A stretch of 64,000 nucleotides of DNA from Embiotoca jacksoni (taxonomy: Eukaryota; Chordata; Actinopteri; Embiotocidae), in NCBI GenBank assembly GCA_022577435.1, contig JAKOON010000007.1, positions 1,401,501 to 1,465,500 of the forward strand, written 5' to 3'. Both the position numbers and the translations under genes were made by a program. This document shows positions 38,436-52,600 of the stretch, one piece after another. The notes beneath the pieces are model-generated. The model did not search any database. It saw only the letters and a program-made list of their open reading frames with translations, and was not told the origin of the DNA. Positions within the stretch are counted from its first letter, which is position 1; the number at the start of each line of letters is the position of its first letter.

Positions 38436-40079
38436 AACAATGCATGAACGCCGAGCAGTATTTTCTTCCTTGCAGCCATTTTGTTGTTAATGAAAGCATG
38501 TCAACAGTCAACTCCTAACTTGTCTTTTGTGTCCGCTTTTGACAGCCCTTCAGGGTGTCTGTATATCTGCTGTTTTAGCCTCTTTTTTTTTCGCCTTTTG
38601 ACACTCTGGCATGTGTGAATAAGTGTTTCTGTGTTGTTTTGCTACAGAGACTGACTTCCCACTAAAAGAAACAGGGTGAGTTGTTTCCTGTTTTCCCAGT
38701 CAGTCCACGGCTGACTCAATATGTGACTCCACAGGCTCGACCCGCCCTGCCCAGCTGACCTCTCTATCTCCGCACAAGCCTCCGTGTCTGAAAGGTGTCG
38801 TGTGTGTGCGTGCGCTGAGCGCTCGGATGTGGTTTGATGTGATGAACTGGGCTCTGGCAGCCCGAGGAAGCCGCTCACTGCAAAAAAATGTCCATCTTTA
38901 CCACATCATTTTGAACTTGTTTTGAAAGTAAAAATGATTCAGAAAGTCATCAAAAAAAAATGTTGTCCCATGAGATGATTTGTCACGATTCAAAAGAAAT
39001 TTAACTTGGTACCTGTATTTTCTTGAAATACATGAGAGTAAAAGGCTTTATTAATAGCAATGCCAGGGTTGCATCGACCTAAAATGCATTAGAAACCGGT
39101 TGAATGTTTTATTGTCTTTGGTAATCTGGTGAAACATATTTTGTTTGTTTATGGAACAAAAAAAATTCAAAGACTAAGTTTGAAGAATGAATAAAATGGA
39201 CTTTTTTTTTTTTTTGCAGTGAGTAGCGTGATATCTCTCGTGGATGAAACAGAGCTATTCAGGATGTTTCCAGCCGAGAGCCCAAACAAGAGGGACTTTC
39301 TTCCAAAGGTACCAGGAGACTGCAAGCACGTGTGTGCGTTCAGGGTGGACCGGTGGAGTCACTCGCAGTTCCTTCCTCACTTTGTGTATGCTACTATTCA
39401 TAGTCCTTGGCCAGAGAAAGTGGTGATGGAACAATCGTAAAAATTCTCTGGGCACAATGTCACAGTGAACACATTATAAATGAGGTGCATTAAATATACC
39501 CTGTAGATTAGGGAGTGCGAGCTGTGGGGGTCTATTCGAAACAGGGGCTGCAGTAGAGGGGGGTTGTGAGGGATGGGAAAAAAAATTGCTTTAACGTAAC
39601 AGAATCAAGCCAATACTGTGACATTCAGAAACAGGATGGATATCATCCGTATGTCTATCTCCATCACGTTCTACATTTTCATTGTGGTGTTTAACTATTC
39701 ATTTGAACTATTATTCTCTGCTACTAACTTTAGATCAACAAAAGTAAAGAAAAATCAACTCTCAGATTGCCAACATTAGCAGCATGTGGCATGATAGACA
39801 CAATGCCACCACAGTTATGTGCCTTGAATAATAGAGTATGACTGAGAAGCGTCAGACGCGAACAAACCAGGGAGAAGAGACAGAAGTTATATTTGCTGAA
39901 TAATTTACAGCAGCAATACAAAACTATTGCCACATTATATACGCTATAGAATCCCATTTGGAGGTTTGCAAATGAGATGCTTTAAAAATAGCATTATTAG
40001 CAGTCATCAGTTCCTGCCAAGCTGGTGGAGACAGACACTGAAATGTGACCCTGGCGCTGCAAGTACTTTTGAAATCCCA

Positions 40080-40092
40080 GTTGCATAGCAAC
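40080..40092. promoter_or_regulatory. RFX X-box-like motif
   Basis: GTTGCATAGCAAC has two inverted half-sites. Intergenic, about 5 kb upstream of neil3; motif evidence only. Confidence 0.35.
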
Positions 40093-41947
40093 GCATCTCC
40101 ATCTGCAGTTAAGCTTCTCACCACCAAACAGACAAGTGTCATTTTTTGCTTCACATGCAGTTTTCTACAATAAAACTTTCCCCAGAGAAAAACATAAACA
40201 ACATTCAATTTGAAGAGTATGGGCCTATTATTTTCACACTCTTAATACGCCGCGTCGCTTTCACACACACCTTTATACTGCAGGAAGCTTTGAAACGCAG
40301 CACACGTGTGCACATCTGGGGGAACATGTTTTGCAAGGGGGGGAGGGACAAGGGGGGGGCAGGGGGGGACGGTACCACACGCAACACCGTTTATAAAAAG
40401 GTCGACTTAAATTATATATACTGTATATGGTTGTGCATGTTTTCTTTCATGATTATGGCCCCTAAAAAAAAAGCTGCATACTTAGATGAATATACAATAT
40501 CTTTCTATGAAATTACAATAAACGACGATGAAACAACACTGATACCAGCGTGTTCAGGCCAGCTTCAAAACTGAGCAGCTACAACCACTGAAAGACAGTA
40601 ATGTCAGCCGAGTGTGTTAGCCTCTAGCTTCTTCCACTCCCTGTATCTTAACAAACGTCAGCTCCTTGCTCTCTTCTTGCTGGTTAAAAAAAAAGTCCGC
40701 CGAGGTACTTGGCCGTCATGGTGTCAGCAGCAAAGGCGGCTGAACCCGCTAAGCTTTGCTCCTTTTTGATAGCTGGATACGTCATCATAAACCTTTGACC
40801 TGCCAGTTTACCTTAAACGTCACTTCCTGTCGGAATGAAAGTTGGCAACCTAAAATGTATTATTAACTTTAGCTTTTTCAATATAATGTTGGTATTGTGA
40901 GCATTTACCATACGCAGATTTAATATAGTGTACGGCATATCTGTACTTTCAAAATAATATTTACTTGCTTTAAAAAGAGACCTTGTAAAACCCAAAAATC
41001 CCAAGTCAAAGTGATTATTCTTTAAGAAAATAGGCCTTGCTCACACAGAAAGAGAAGAATAATTGACTTAACATTCGCTGTAGTTTTAAACTTATTAATT
41101 ATGCACTGCAATTCAATAGTCAGGTCACCACGTTATGCTTCATTTCTCAGTAGTTAAATTGGCTTTTGATTCTCGTTTAATGAGCGAAATTTTATTTTAC
41201 ATTGGACCTCATTAAGTATTTGCCCCACAACCACCTCGACATACAGACTTGCAGTTTAACAACTATCTGCATTTTAATATTCTCAATGCAGTCGGTATAA
41301 GTACACACACAAACAGCCTACGTCTGTGAAAAAGCACAAGTTGTGGCCACAAATAAGATGCACACAGAAAATATCACACAGATGTATAAACACTTTATAA
41401 AGAGAGCAACATCTGCAAACCAGCTGCAATCCCCAAATTGTATTTAACAATTAGGAGACTGATAAGGGCAATTAACAGTAGACTACTGGGGGGAGGAAAA
41501 GATCTTTACACAACTCAAGACAATATGCTCCATTAGGTCCATTAGGAGTCTCATAATGAAATTTCTGGATTGGAGATGCTGCGCAAGCATGCCATGCTTG
41601 CATTTTTAATATCTTACACCTCTGCATGCACCTACAATGCCCCATGACGAACACAAAGTGCAGAGTACAAGCCAGAAAGTGACTCGTGTCTCATCAACAA
41701 ACAAATCTTTTCCCCATTGGCCGTCAATTTTCCATCTTCCATCTGCACTTTTCACAATCAATGATTGCCAAATGGGAATTTAATATTTTACACCACCACA
41801 GAGTCAAAGAGGAAACTGTTCAATGGGAAAATGTTAACTCAACCGAAACCTTAACAATAACTTGGATGATCAGACTTTTGCATCTGTTCTGTTTACAGAA
41901 TGTCATGCAAATTGCCATGCACATATGTATGTATCTATGTATCTATG

Positions 41948-42074
<127 letters not shown>

Positions 42075-42782
42075 GCAGTATGAATAAGGAATAAAAGAGT
42101 ACAATACCAGGTGCACCGTACTTGTCAGTCAGCACACATAAGGACACATAAAAATGAACACACACTTGCACACATGTTCAGTGTTTGTACACTTCCAAGG
42201 CAAAGTTGTTCAAATCCACATTGTGAGGATGTCCACTTTGGCTGAGAGCCGGATGCATTTATCTTGACACACCTTGACATTTTAACTCCCAGCAGTCATC
42301 AGTTTGTTGGCTATGCCTGGATGATCATATAGCTTCTGGAATACAATACTTCTGCAGCTGTACTTTTTTTTTTTTTTTTTTTTTTTGACAAAGTGCAGGC
42401 CTTGTGTTGTTTGCTCCATTAAGTCAGTGTTTGAGTTTTAGTCTCACAGGTTCCACTGAGCAGAATCTCTCTAAGGATGTTCAGGAGTTTACATTCTGCA
42501 ATTTTGTGTACTAAGTTAAAGCAGATGTCACTGTCTTCATCCAACAACAAAGTAAAATTAGCATTGCTGACTAAACGTTTCGTAGGTGAACACTATGGTA
42601 CACAAAGCAAAGCCAGAGAAAACAGACAAACGGTGAAACAAAATGAAGTCAGGTAAATATCAGAGGACAGATCAATATTTATGCACTGTTTATGTTTGGA
42701 AACATGACAAACAGTGTCATTGCCATACATATATTATACTATATCATAGTTGCAGATTGTGTACAGTGAGTTTAATTCACTG

Positions 42783-42819
42783 AACCGGTTTCCTATGACT
42801 ACTTCATAGGAAACCGGTT
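42783..42819. repeat. Perfect inverted repeat, 16-bp arms, 5-nt loop
   Basis: aaccggtttcctatga (42783-42798), loop ctact, then tcataggaaaccggtt (42804-42819). The arms contain ACCGGT. Confidence 0.9.
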
Positions 42820-44410
42820 AAAGGTAAAGAATGGCATACAGTGAAAGTAAAAAGTTAGAATCAACATAGTACAATACAGACAAGATCATTCCACCCTCAG
42901 CTGCTAAAGCTAAAAACAACAACAAAAAAATAACAAAAACAAACAAAGATTCAGTTGAATATGAAGAAAAATAGTAGCACTGGTCAAATTCTGCCATATT
43001 ACAAAATAAAACGTGTTTTAGTTGGTTCACCAGTTGACCACTATTTTCTGATTTATGAGAACTATGTATAAATATAGGCTAGAACAACATATATAATATA
43101 GTGAAATAATGTCATGTAAAATTCAAACGTATCCCATTTATAAACTGTTCAACCACTGTTTTACTGTGCACACAAGCATGTTTTTTTGTTTGGTCATTGT
43201 GGTTATTTTGAAAGATAGCATCCTGTAATAAAAATAATTCCTAAAGCAATTCCTATTTACAACTAAAACTGAGTGTCAAAGGACTAGATAGCAACTCATA
43301 CTGTAATATTCTGTTTGCTGAAGCGAAGCAGTGCTTTAATACAGTATGACTGTACGCATGCCTTATTCTATATAGAGTTGTTAAGTGTTGTACCCCATCC
43401 TGTTAATGATGCTTTTCATTTTTTTTATATATATTTAACTTGTTGCATTACGTCTTTTTATGAATATAAATTTGTATTTTTTTTTTTATAGGCTACTGAA
43501 CTGAAAAATATAAATAGAAAAACTGGATCTTAATCTGACAATTTATTGGACACGACATGGACTTGTTGCCCTTTAATCTTTAATATATCTCACTCTGCAG
43601 GGGGAAACAGAACTCTGCAGGTACATGCTGTTTTTTCCAGGTCCAGAGGTAGAGAGGACCGCAATAGGGCAAAATCGGATTTTTAGAAACTTGCATTAAA
43701 TTACCTTTTAATTCCTTGGGTGAGACCCAGCTTCAGGTTCTACGCTTCCCTCTGTGCCAATGTGAGAGAGCAGCCTCAGAGTTTAATACATGTTAGTGCT
43801 GAGTGCTGCCTTTTTTAAAGGAGGGCATGGCTGCACACTTGGCTGGAGAACATGGAGTTTATCTATTTTTATCTGGGCCCACAGAAGGGTTCCTGGATGG
43901 CAAAACTGCAGAGCAAACAAGTTGCTGCAATTATGCAAGCAAGCCATGCAGAAAATCTTTTGACAATAACGGAAATTTGTAATTCCTTTGAAAAAAAGAT
44001 TTCACCCAGATGGGGCACCTTAAATGAACAAAGTTGAGTAGAAGATAGGCAATTACACTCACATCTGGCAGTTCAACTTGACCTGGGATGAGCATATGGA
44101 TGTAGTTAGGGAGACTTGTGAAGGACATTTTCAGGAACCTGAATACACCAAATAAGGTGAAATTAGTTCAACTGTATTGTCCAGCACTTCCCTTCTCTTT
44201 ATGGTTGGCTCTTTTTTTAACTGATCCTAAAACTTTTGTCAAATAAAAATGAAATTTACAAACTAAGCTACAACAAAGTGTGAATCAGTGTGACCAAAAT
44301 CAAAGTTTAATATCCAACTATCTGTCCCCCCCCCCAAAAAAACCTAATATTACAGGTTACAACACAGACTGCATGTCTTTGTGTTGGTTACAGGCTCAAC
44401 AATGGAACTC

Positions 44411-44426
44411 TAGCGCCCTCAAGTGA
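44411..44426 (-). promoter_or_regulatory. CTCF-like motif upstream of neil3
   Basis: On the minus strand TCACTTGAGGGCGCTA matches 14 of 16 positions of CCACTAGAGGGCGCTA, a strong form of the CTCF site. It is about 730 bp upstream of the neil3 ATG. Confidence 0.4.
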
Positions 44427-45074
44427 AAAGTACAGAATATTGGCCAAGAAATACACTAATGGGAGTGCTGTTTTATATTCTTTTCTTTTCCCCCCCCCCT
44501 CTCTCTATTGATGTAAACAGATTATTTATGATGCTTGAAATATTTGAATATTGAGGATATGGGATTGTAAACGGAAAGCATTTAATTCTAAGAAGAATCA
44601 CCAATAAATGAATCTTGTTTACATTACGAGTGTTTAAGACTTAAGGGTTTATAGAGAGATAAAGGTTTTCTCGGACATTTTTGCTTCAATAATAGCTATA
44701 AAGATTTATGAAGTGTTCGTGTTTTTGTTGTGATGAGCTGAAATCATAAAAACCAAACAGCAGATCTTTGTATTGGTATGTAAGATTCAGCAGAAATGTT
44801 AAAATGAATAGATATTGAGCAGAGACTTTCAAGAGAAAAACGATATAAGGACAGCTTCAAAACAAGTTGTTTCACCATTAAGTCCAAAGCATGAGCAATA
44901 ATGAGTAATATCAAAGTCCCTTCTTATTTTGTCATATAGCCCTAATGTTTCGATGAACAGCAGCAACGGAGAGGTTTGAAACAGACATGAATTACCAGTT
45001 GGATAAATAGGTTAATGTACCTTTAATGCAGCATGTCAAAGCGGCGCCTGTTTCCGGGGTACAACACCGTACCA

Positions 45075-45103
45075 CGCATGCGCGAAATTGAATCTTATGG
45101 CGG
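45075..45103 (+). promoter_or_regulatory. neil3: neil3 core promoter elements: NRF1-, E2F- and YY1-like sites
   Basis: CGCATGCGC (45075-45083) fits the NRF1 palindrome. The overlapping GCGCGAAA (45080-45087, TTTCGCGC on the other strand) is an E2F consensus. ATGGCGG (45097-45103) fits YY1. All lie 53-81 bp before the ATG with no TATA box, as expected for a TATA-less S-phase gene; control of mammalian NEIL3 by E2F has been reported. Occupancy is inferred. Confidence 0.6.
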
Positions 45104-45155
45104 GGACTGAAGACGACAACAAACCATTTTGTTTTGGTTTTTTTTAAGCTAGAAG

Positions 45156-45260
45156 ATGGTTGAAGGTCCGGGTTGCACTTTAAACGGAGAGAAAATCCGT
45201 TCAAAAGTCCACAAAGGACAGAAAGTGAAAGGCGTGAGAGGCAGTTTGTCAACGTCGACC
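45156..45260 (+). CDS. neil3: neil3 exon 1: N-terminal catalytic segment
   Basis: 35 codons, phase 0 end, donor GTAAGT. The ATG (context aagATGG) gives MVEGPGCTLNGEKIR. Val2, exposed after Met removal, is the NEIL3 nucleophile, where Fpg and NEIL1 use Pro; Glu3 is the catalytic acid of the family. Confidence 0.95.
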
Positions 45261-46659
45261 GTAAGTAGTTTACTCGGCTGACGTCAGTCGGCCCTGAACG
45301 TTACATAGCAAACAGCTGCCGGAGGATTACAGTCAACCGGCGTTGTTGTTGTTGTTGTTGTTGTTGTTTTTACTGTTACTAAACAGTTTATGTCCCTTTT
45401 TTTTTTTTTAGAAAATGGACTCGGAGACAAATGCCTTCCGCTGTTTGTTTGGTTGTCAGTACACCGGCGTGGAAACCCTGGGCAAGGAGCTCTTCATGTA
45501 CTTCGGTCCAAGAGCTTTAAGGTACCGTGAAGTACTCACTCACTCACTCAATTAATTAATTAATTTTCAGCAGACTTTACAGAGACTCAAATAAAACCTC
45601 ACATCCTGTTAAATCTGATCCCGGGCTAATAAAATGGTATCAGACCCCAGATATCAGTCCCCAGTTGTTTTCATGATGACGGGGGGAGCCCATTAATATG
45701 ATATACAGGCCCTCTGTTCATGGTTCAACTCTTCATTTTGCATTCATTCTCATGACCTGTAAACCTTTCAAAGCACATAAGTAAATTTAAAATCATCGTA
45801 ATAGTTAATTACAGAGAAAAAAATACGAGGCGATAGTTTTCACGACATAATAAATCCGAAAACTATCAGGGAATCACATCTGTGCAGATGTTTTATGTTG
45901 TTAAATACGTCAGTTAAATTAGTTCATTGTTAATGCACGTTAATAGTGTGCAGTTTATCATCTGTAATCTGAGCTGTGTGCAGCTTCCGTCCGATAAACG
46001 TCACCTTCATTCAGCAACGTTTATTCTGCTCCCAGAATAAAACTTGAACGTCAGACAAATGCAATCAAAATCAATTCAACCAAGATGAAAAGTTTCTTTA
46101 AACGTCATATCGTTGAGCCGCAGAATCTAAAACAATCAGCTGTTAGATCGGGAGAGGAACTGCAGCACCTGACACCAAAACCTGCAAGTGCCTTGATGAT
46201 GCAACATTATGATTGACCTACTTTGAGTGATGTCACATTTTAATAGCTCATTTATCAGGTTTTGTGACTTTAGGAAGATTAATTATTAGATTAAAAAGAG
46301 TAAAAGTGTTGATCAGAAAATAACTTTTATTTATTTACTGGCATTTATACACCAATTCTGAAAAGAAAAGAAAAAAAAAAGAAAGTTCTTTACGTTAAAA
46401 AGAAACCACAAAAGTAAATCCAGTAAAAGAGCCGACAGACATTGGCAGGTTGAGGTGTCGGTGCTTTGCAGCATATTCTTCTGCTTCTGCTTTCACAGCT
46501 ATTAAAATGAGTGACCTCGTATATGAACACTATAGAGGCTCAGCTTTTGGTGACAGCCTTTATCAAAAGAAAGTACAGAATAAATGATAAAACTATTCGT
46601 CATGGCAATGAACTTGAAGTCTCTTAGACTCATTTTTTTTCTTAAGAGTTCACCTGATG

Positions 46660-46722
<63 letters not shown>

Positions 46723-48037
46723 TATGTTGTTTGCCATGTGTTTGGAGGACCATCATGGATTTAAAGCTTCAGTTTTCATTTTGCTTTTTAACCTTGATGA
46801 TTATCAGAAAAAGAAGTGTCTGTTATTGATTTAAAAAAAAAAGTAATTTTCAGCATAATTTTTTTTTTCTCTGTCAATCACGGTAGAGAGAAGTTTATTT
46901 TTTGGAAAGTCAACTAAGAACCTGTTTGTGAACAGAATAATTATTTAAAAAAAATAAAAAAGACGTTTGTTTTTTTGTGTCCTGTCAATCAAATACCCTT
47001 AAATAATAATAATAAAAAAAAGTTAATTACACTGATGCAAAAATCATACAAATCTACAATATGGTCAAATATTAACAACTGCTAGGAAACGCTATCATAA
47101 AGGTGTTTTTTAGGAGCTGACATTAATATAACCTCACTATATGTATAGATCGATATGTACTGTACCTAATTGTAGGTTTTTATAAACTGATAGTGTTATT
47201 GTAATGATCAAATGCATATTGACCTTTATTATAGGACTGGTGGCTTTACGGGTGTATAAGTCCATTAGTGTCAGAGTTGTCAGTGCCTTGCACAAGAGCA
47301 CTTCTAGGAATTAGCCTGTGATATTTATGACGGCTGAATCTCCGCGCACCGAGCCAGCTTCCTGTCCTTTCGTTTTTTTTTACATGACTTGAGAAGCGCT
47401 TATCTTTTAAATAGAACCGGTCGTCTCTTGCTTTCCTTTCGGTGCCCCCCGTCCCGCAGAGTCCACTTCGGTATGAACGGATCGATGCGCATAAACCCCG
47501 CCGAGAGGAAGAAGGACCCGACGGGCTCCGAGCCGGCGCTGGAAATACACCTCGCCGACGACGCCGTGTGCTTCTTCGACAGCGCCGTGGAAATAAGGTA
47601 ACGGGGGACGGCAGCCTCGCCTCGATGGATCGCGGTGACAGGAGGTTCGCCTTGGGGGTCTCGTTCAGCGAGTGTGTCCCGCATTCGGCCGCGTCCCGAA
47701 GACGGCGGCTACCGTTCCGTTAAAACACGCAGCCTTCTTCGGCGGCGGACGCTCGAAGTAACAGCGGCCGCGCGCCTTGTAAATTCTCGCAGTGCTATGA
47801 GAAACCGTGCGTTTTACAGGTCGACGGAGGACTGCGAGCGGAAGGTGAGGGCCGGCGAGAGCCTGGACGTTTGCTCCTCCAAGTTCAGCTTCTCCCGCTC
47901 CGAGGAGGCGGTGAGGAGCCAGGGGGGCCGGATGCTCTGCGACGTCCTCCTCGACCAAGCCGTCATGCCGGGAGTCGGCAACATCATAAAAAACGAAGCC
48001 CTGTTCGACTCCGGCCTCCACCCAGCCGTGAAGGTAC

Positions 48038-48068
<31 letters not shown>

Positions 48069-49654
48069 AGAGAGATGATGGATTGTGTTCAGCGGAGGAA
48101 TCAAAAAGAAAAAGACAAAAAAAAAAAGAAAAGGATTACAAATGCAAGGCAAATCTCACAGAAAAAAAAAAAAAAGTTTACAGCCCTCAACGTTATTGAG
48201 CGATGCATCGCAATGAGGCGGGTAAAACAGGGATCAGACAGACAAAAGCGTTGCAGCACAGGCATGCCTTTCTCTCTGCGCACTTTGAAAATTATATATT
48301 TCTTTTTTTTTATGTCTGTGGTATTTATTGACACGTTTAAAAAGGCTTTTTTTTTTTTTTCCTTCTGATTTACAGCATATATTTTTTTTTAAAATAGAGA
48401 AAATCGAAGCATTTTCTAAACCCGATCTAAAAACGATACGTAACGTGCGAAAGATCGAAGGCTTCACGTTGCTCTCGGAATCGTTTTGATAAGCAAACTA
48501 TTAAAGGAGAGTGTAATATTAGAGCGAGCGCTCCACTGCAGGTCTGAGAGACTCCCTGCAGGATGAGAACTTCTATTACTCAACTGTTACCACGGGCTTT
48601 TTTTTGACTAAAACATTAATCTCAGACTTTTTGGCCTCTCCTTCTTCTCCTGGTACTGCTAAATCTTTGAGTTTCTCCTCCATTACCGAGGAGTCCTGGA
48701 AGAGCAACAAGTGCTGTGTTGTTGTTGTTGTTGTTGTTGTTTTTCTTCCCTATCTGAGCCAGAGCCCGGTCCTCGCTGCCTCTGCTCCAGCTCTCGGGGA
48801 ATACATGCGATTTTTCTCCATTGCATCATTTCCAAATCGATATTTTTTTTCATTCATGTCTGGTGTTTTTTTTATTTATTTATTATTATTGTTCATATGC
48901 TTGTATTATTGATTCGCCGAGTGCGATGCTGCTTTTTCGTCTCTGTTCTGAAACGAAGGGCGATACAAATGAGGTTTCATTCACTCCCCGGCTGCGAGCC
49001 GACACTTAACCGCACCGCTGTTTCGTTTCCAGGTCGAGCAGCTGACGGACGAGCAGATCCACCACTTGGTGAAGACGACTCGCGATTTCACTCTCCTGTT
49101 TTACAAGGTTAGACACATCAAATATTAAAGTTCTTGCGTCGTAGTTATTTTTTGAAGACGGGAGAGAGTTTATGTCCATTTTATACACACTTTGAGATAT
49201 TTGGCCAACACCTCATCCGAAGTCACTTGCAAGAATAAATTAACATAAAGTGCAGTTTTGTGAAGAAAAGGAGAGTAAAAAGTCAAAGCCCTCCGGCACC
49301 TAGAGAGTAGATAAAACAAATGTTCCCGTCCATACATAATAGACGAGTGCGGAAAGGTGACTTTTTTTGTGTTTTTTACAATTTTTTGTCTCTCTCTGTC
49401 TCTCTCTGTTCTCTTTATCCTCGTCTTTTTCTTTTTTTGTTTTTTATTCACGCTTGTCTGCCCTCCTCATCTCTTATCAGTGTCGCAAATCTGGCTCTCC
49501 TCTCTCCAAACATTACAAAGTCTACAAGCGTCCCCGGTGCGGCCGGTGCTTTCATGTCATCACACTCTGTCGTCTTGGAGACAACGGCAGGATGACTTAC
49601 TTCTGTGAGAGCTGTCAGAAGGGAGATTCCAGCGGAGTTGACGTGAGGTAGGAC

Positions 49655-49688
<34 letters not shown>

Positions 49689-52600
49689 CCGTGGACCTTT
49701 GGTGCTTTGACTCAGAAGGTATCGTCTTTCATTCTCGCAAAGGCGTCTCCGTTTGAAGGTTCCGTTCGGGTGCTGTTCGAATGCATCTGGTAGCTATGAA
49801 GCGTAAGATCGAGTGTAAATTAACATTATAGCGCTCGTTTTTCTTTCTGGCTGACATTTTTGGGCTATTTAGAAACTAATATAACGCGGTCGAATGCTTG
49901 TGTTTTTTTTTTTTTTTTTGGGGGGGGTATAAAAGTTCCAAAACCTACAATCCTCTTGTATTTTCTGGAAGTTTGAATGCACTTTTTTTTTTCTTTTTTT
50001 TTTTTTTGTCGGCCAAAATTCACAATACCGACACGGGGAGCCAGCACGGCAAAACTTGGGTGTCGTATTTCAAAACCGAGTCAAGTTTGCAAAAGTTCGA
50101 AAAGCTCTTTTTAGGCTAATATGTTCAAATTTAGAGAAGCCATCTTTGCAGGCAGATGGACTTGGCAGGGAGTGGGAGGTGTTATGAGGGGAGGGGGAAG
50201 AAATTAATGCGCACATAAGACTGTGTTTGCCAGACAGGGCACCGGCTCAACACCTCCTGGGCTCGTGTTTGAGCAAAGCTTTGCGAGGGGGGTTAGATTC
50301 TAAAGCCCTGACAATGCATTACACAGCTGATAAAGCAATCTGTGAGAAGTTTCTCCCCCCCCCCGCCCCCCCGACGAGCCACTGCTACTTCTCCTCCCGT
50401 CCGCGACTGTCGGAGTTTCAGATTTTGCCTCCTCGCCGAACGCAGTCGAGCTTCGTGTTTTCGGGAGCGCTCGCGGGATTCTCGCGCATCTTCATCCGTT
50501 TGCAAATATTCGTCCGGTTACAACTTTCTCTTTTCGTTCCGTATGGTTTTCTAATCGAGTTACAGTAGTTGTCGAGGCGTTTATATTTATTGCTCCGTTA
50601 CAATTCCTAAAACCATAACTTTTTTTTTTTTTTTTTTTTTTTAATTCTGAAAGTGTTTGTCAGCTAAAAAAAACAACAAAACAAAACACCTTAAATGTAA
50701 CTTGTCATGCTCTTTCAACGGCCCACGCCTCACGGTGCCAAAAGATCATGTTTCCTTCCAACAAAGTTTGTTTACCTCATTTTACTTGAAATAGACCTTT
50801 GAAAAAGAAAAGAAATATCGAGCAAACGGATGCATAATTAAGTCATTGTCATCATCGTCATTATCGCCCATTTACTACGATGTTCTCTTCCTGACCTCCC
50901 ATTGCTCCTTGCGTAGAGTATGTTCATTATTTCTGTATCGTCTCGGTAATATCCTTTATATCATTAAACAAAAGATGACAACGTTTCATGATGTAGAGGA
51001 CAATAAAAAAAAAGTAAAATATGCCCATTTTAACCCTTCTTTCAAAGCAGCGTATCGCCACCTCGCTCTTATTTTGGTGTGAAGATATTATTTATATCTT
51101 TAACGGCTTAAATAAGTCCTCAACACTTTATACATAACAGGAATTTATTTCGCATCGCCTTATATTCAAAAGTAATTTCCCGATGGTGTCCGATGGATAC
51201 TGGAGTTTTGTGTCTGATACTCGTATAAGGAAGTAAAAAGGATTCTGATATCGATCCCTATCGGCTGAAATGTGGTTATCAAACAGTAAGTTTTTATATC
51301 GGACAACATATACACTGACAGCATAACATGACCTCAACCGATACATTTTTCTGGCTCTAGTTCCCATCAATGAAAACGCACGTTTGTTGGTCTTGCGGGC
51401 TGGAAGTTGTGCTGCTGTTGAATTGTATCGCGTTCTAGTCTGAGAAGTGTTTACAATATTTAGTGTCTCTTAATATATAAAGTGTGTACAAAATATTGGG
51501 AAAAAAAAAACCCGCAGAAGGACTCAAAAAAAATATTGTCCGCATTCCCTGACAGAGCAGAGATACAATCGAGTGTCAAGCTGTCATGATGTCTTTAACG
51601 CGTAACACTGAAGGGGGACCTCACGTGTGGTTTTTTTTTTGTTTTTTTTACACAGGGATGTTTATTCCTGCTTCACTTCACCAGGTCCCATTCAACAGTC
51701 AGCTGTTTTAGCAGCGGAGGTTTATCGGTCTCGCCTTTTCTTTTTATCCAGTAAGCTGCCTCTCAGGAACACGCTGATCGGTCGGGCCTACAATGTGAGG
51801 ACCGCGGACAGCGTGGCCAAGAAGGAGGAAGAGGACTGGGCCTGTGGACTCTGCACGCTCGTCAACCAGCCGGCGGCGAAAGCCTGCGACGCCTGCTTCA
51901 CGCCGAGACCCGAGGGTGAGCCGGACGTTCCGTCTTTTGCGCAAAGACGGAGCGTCCTTTTTTTTTTTTTTTGGCAAACGAGAGACGAAATAATAGCGGC
52001 TGCGGTTTCTGTGGCTGAGCTCAATGGTACTGCCTGACGTCGGCGCTTAAGTGCTTTTCAGCAACGACGGCGAACGGCGCCGACTCCTCGTGTTGTCGCG
52101 GCACAAATAACGAGCGCGTCTGTCGGTCGGTCGTTTTCTCCAGAGGCGTCGCGGCGGCAGTGAAATGGTGTCGGAGAGAAACGTGTCTCGGTTGCAACAA
52201 CCACACGCGGGTTGATTGGATTCTTTTTTTTTATTTGTGTAATTATTATTGGATCCCAAAGCCACAGTTCAAATAAATCATCTCATTTTTTTTCTTGAAA
52301 ATTGTGTTGCAATTTGCAGTTTTGTGATTTTTAAAAAAAAAAATAATTATTTTGCGGTAAAATTGCAGGAATGGGCAAAAAAAAAAACAATAATTTTGAT
52401 TTCGCTTTCTTAACTACCACCTAGTAAAGAAAAAGTCATATGTAATCACTTCTTGTTATAATAAGCATACTCCACATCACAGATGTAGGACCATTGGATC
52501 ATAGTTACAAAAATATTCCTAAATCATAAAGTGCCATATAAGTGCTGCATATATACATAAAGCTGTCTGAACTAAGTGACATTAGTTTAGACTACTGCTG

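Noticed and set aside
39195..39440. Exon-like start: T-run then gcag|tgagtagcg followed by an open frame
   Set aside because: The frame has no family resemblance and no matching donor or neighbouring exon; the T-run plus CAG is common by chance here.
47635..48368. Open frames with poly-Gly or poly-Pro over the neil3 exon 4 donor region
   Set aside because: They read through the donor into the G29 run; the frames are artefacts of the homopolymer and of the real exon's other frames.
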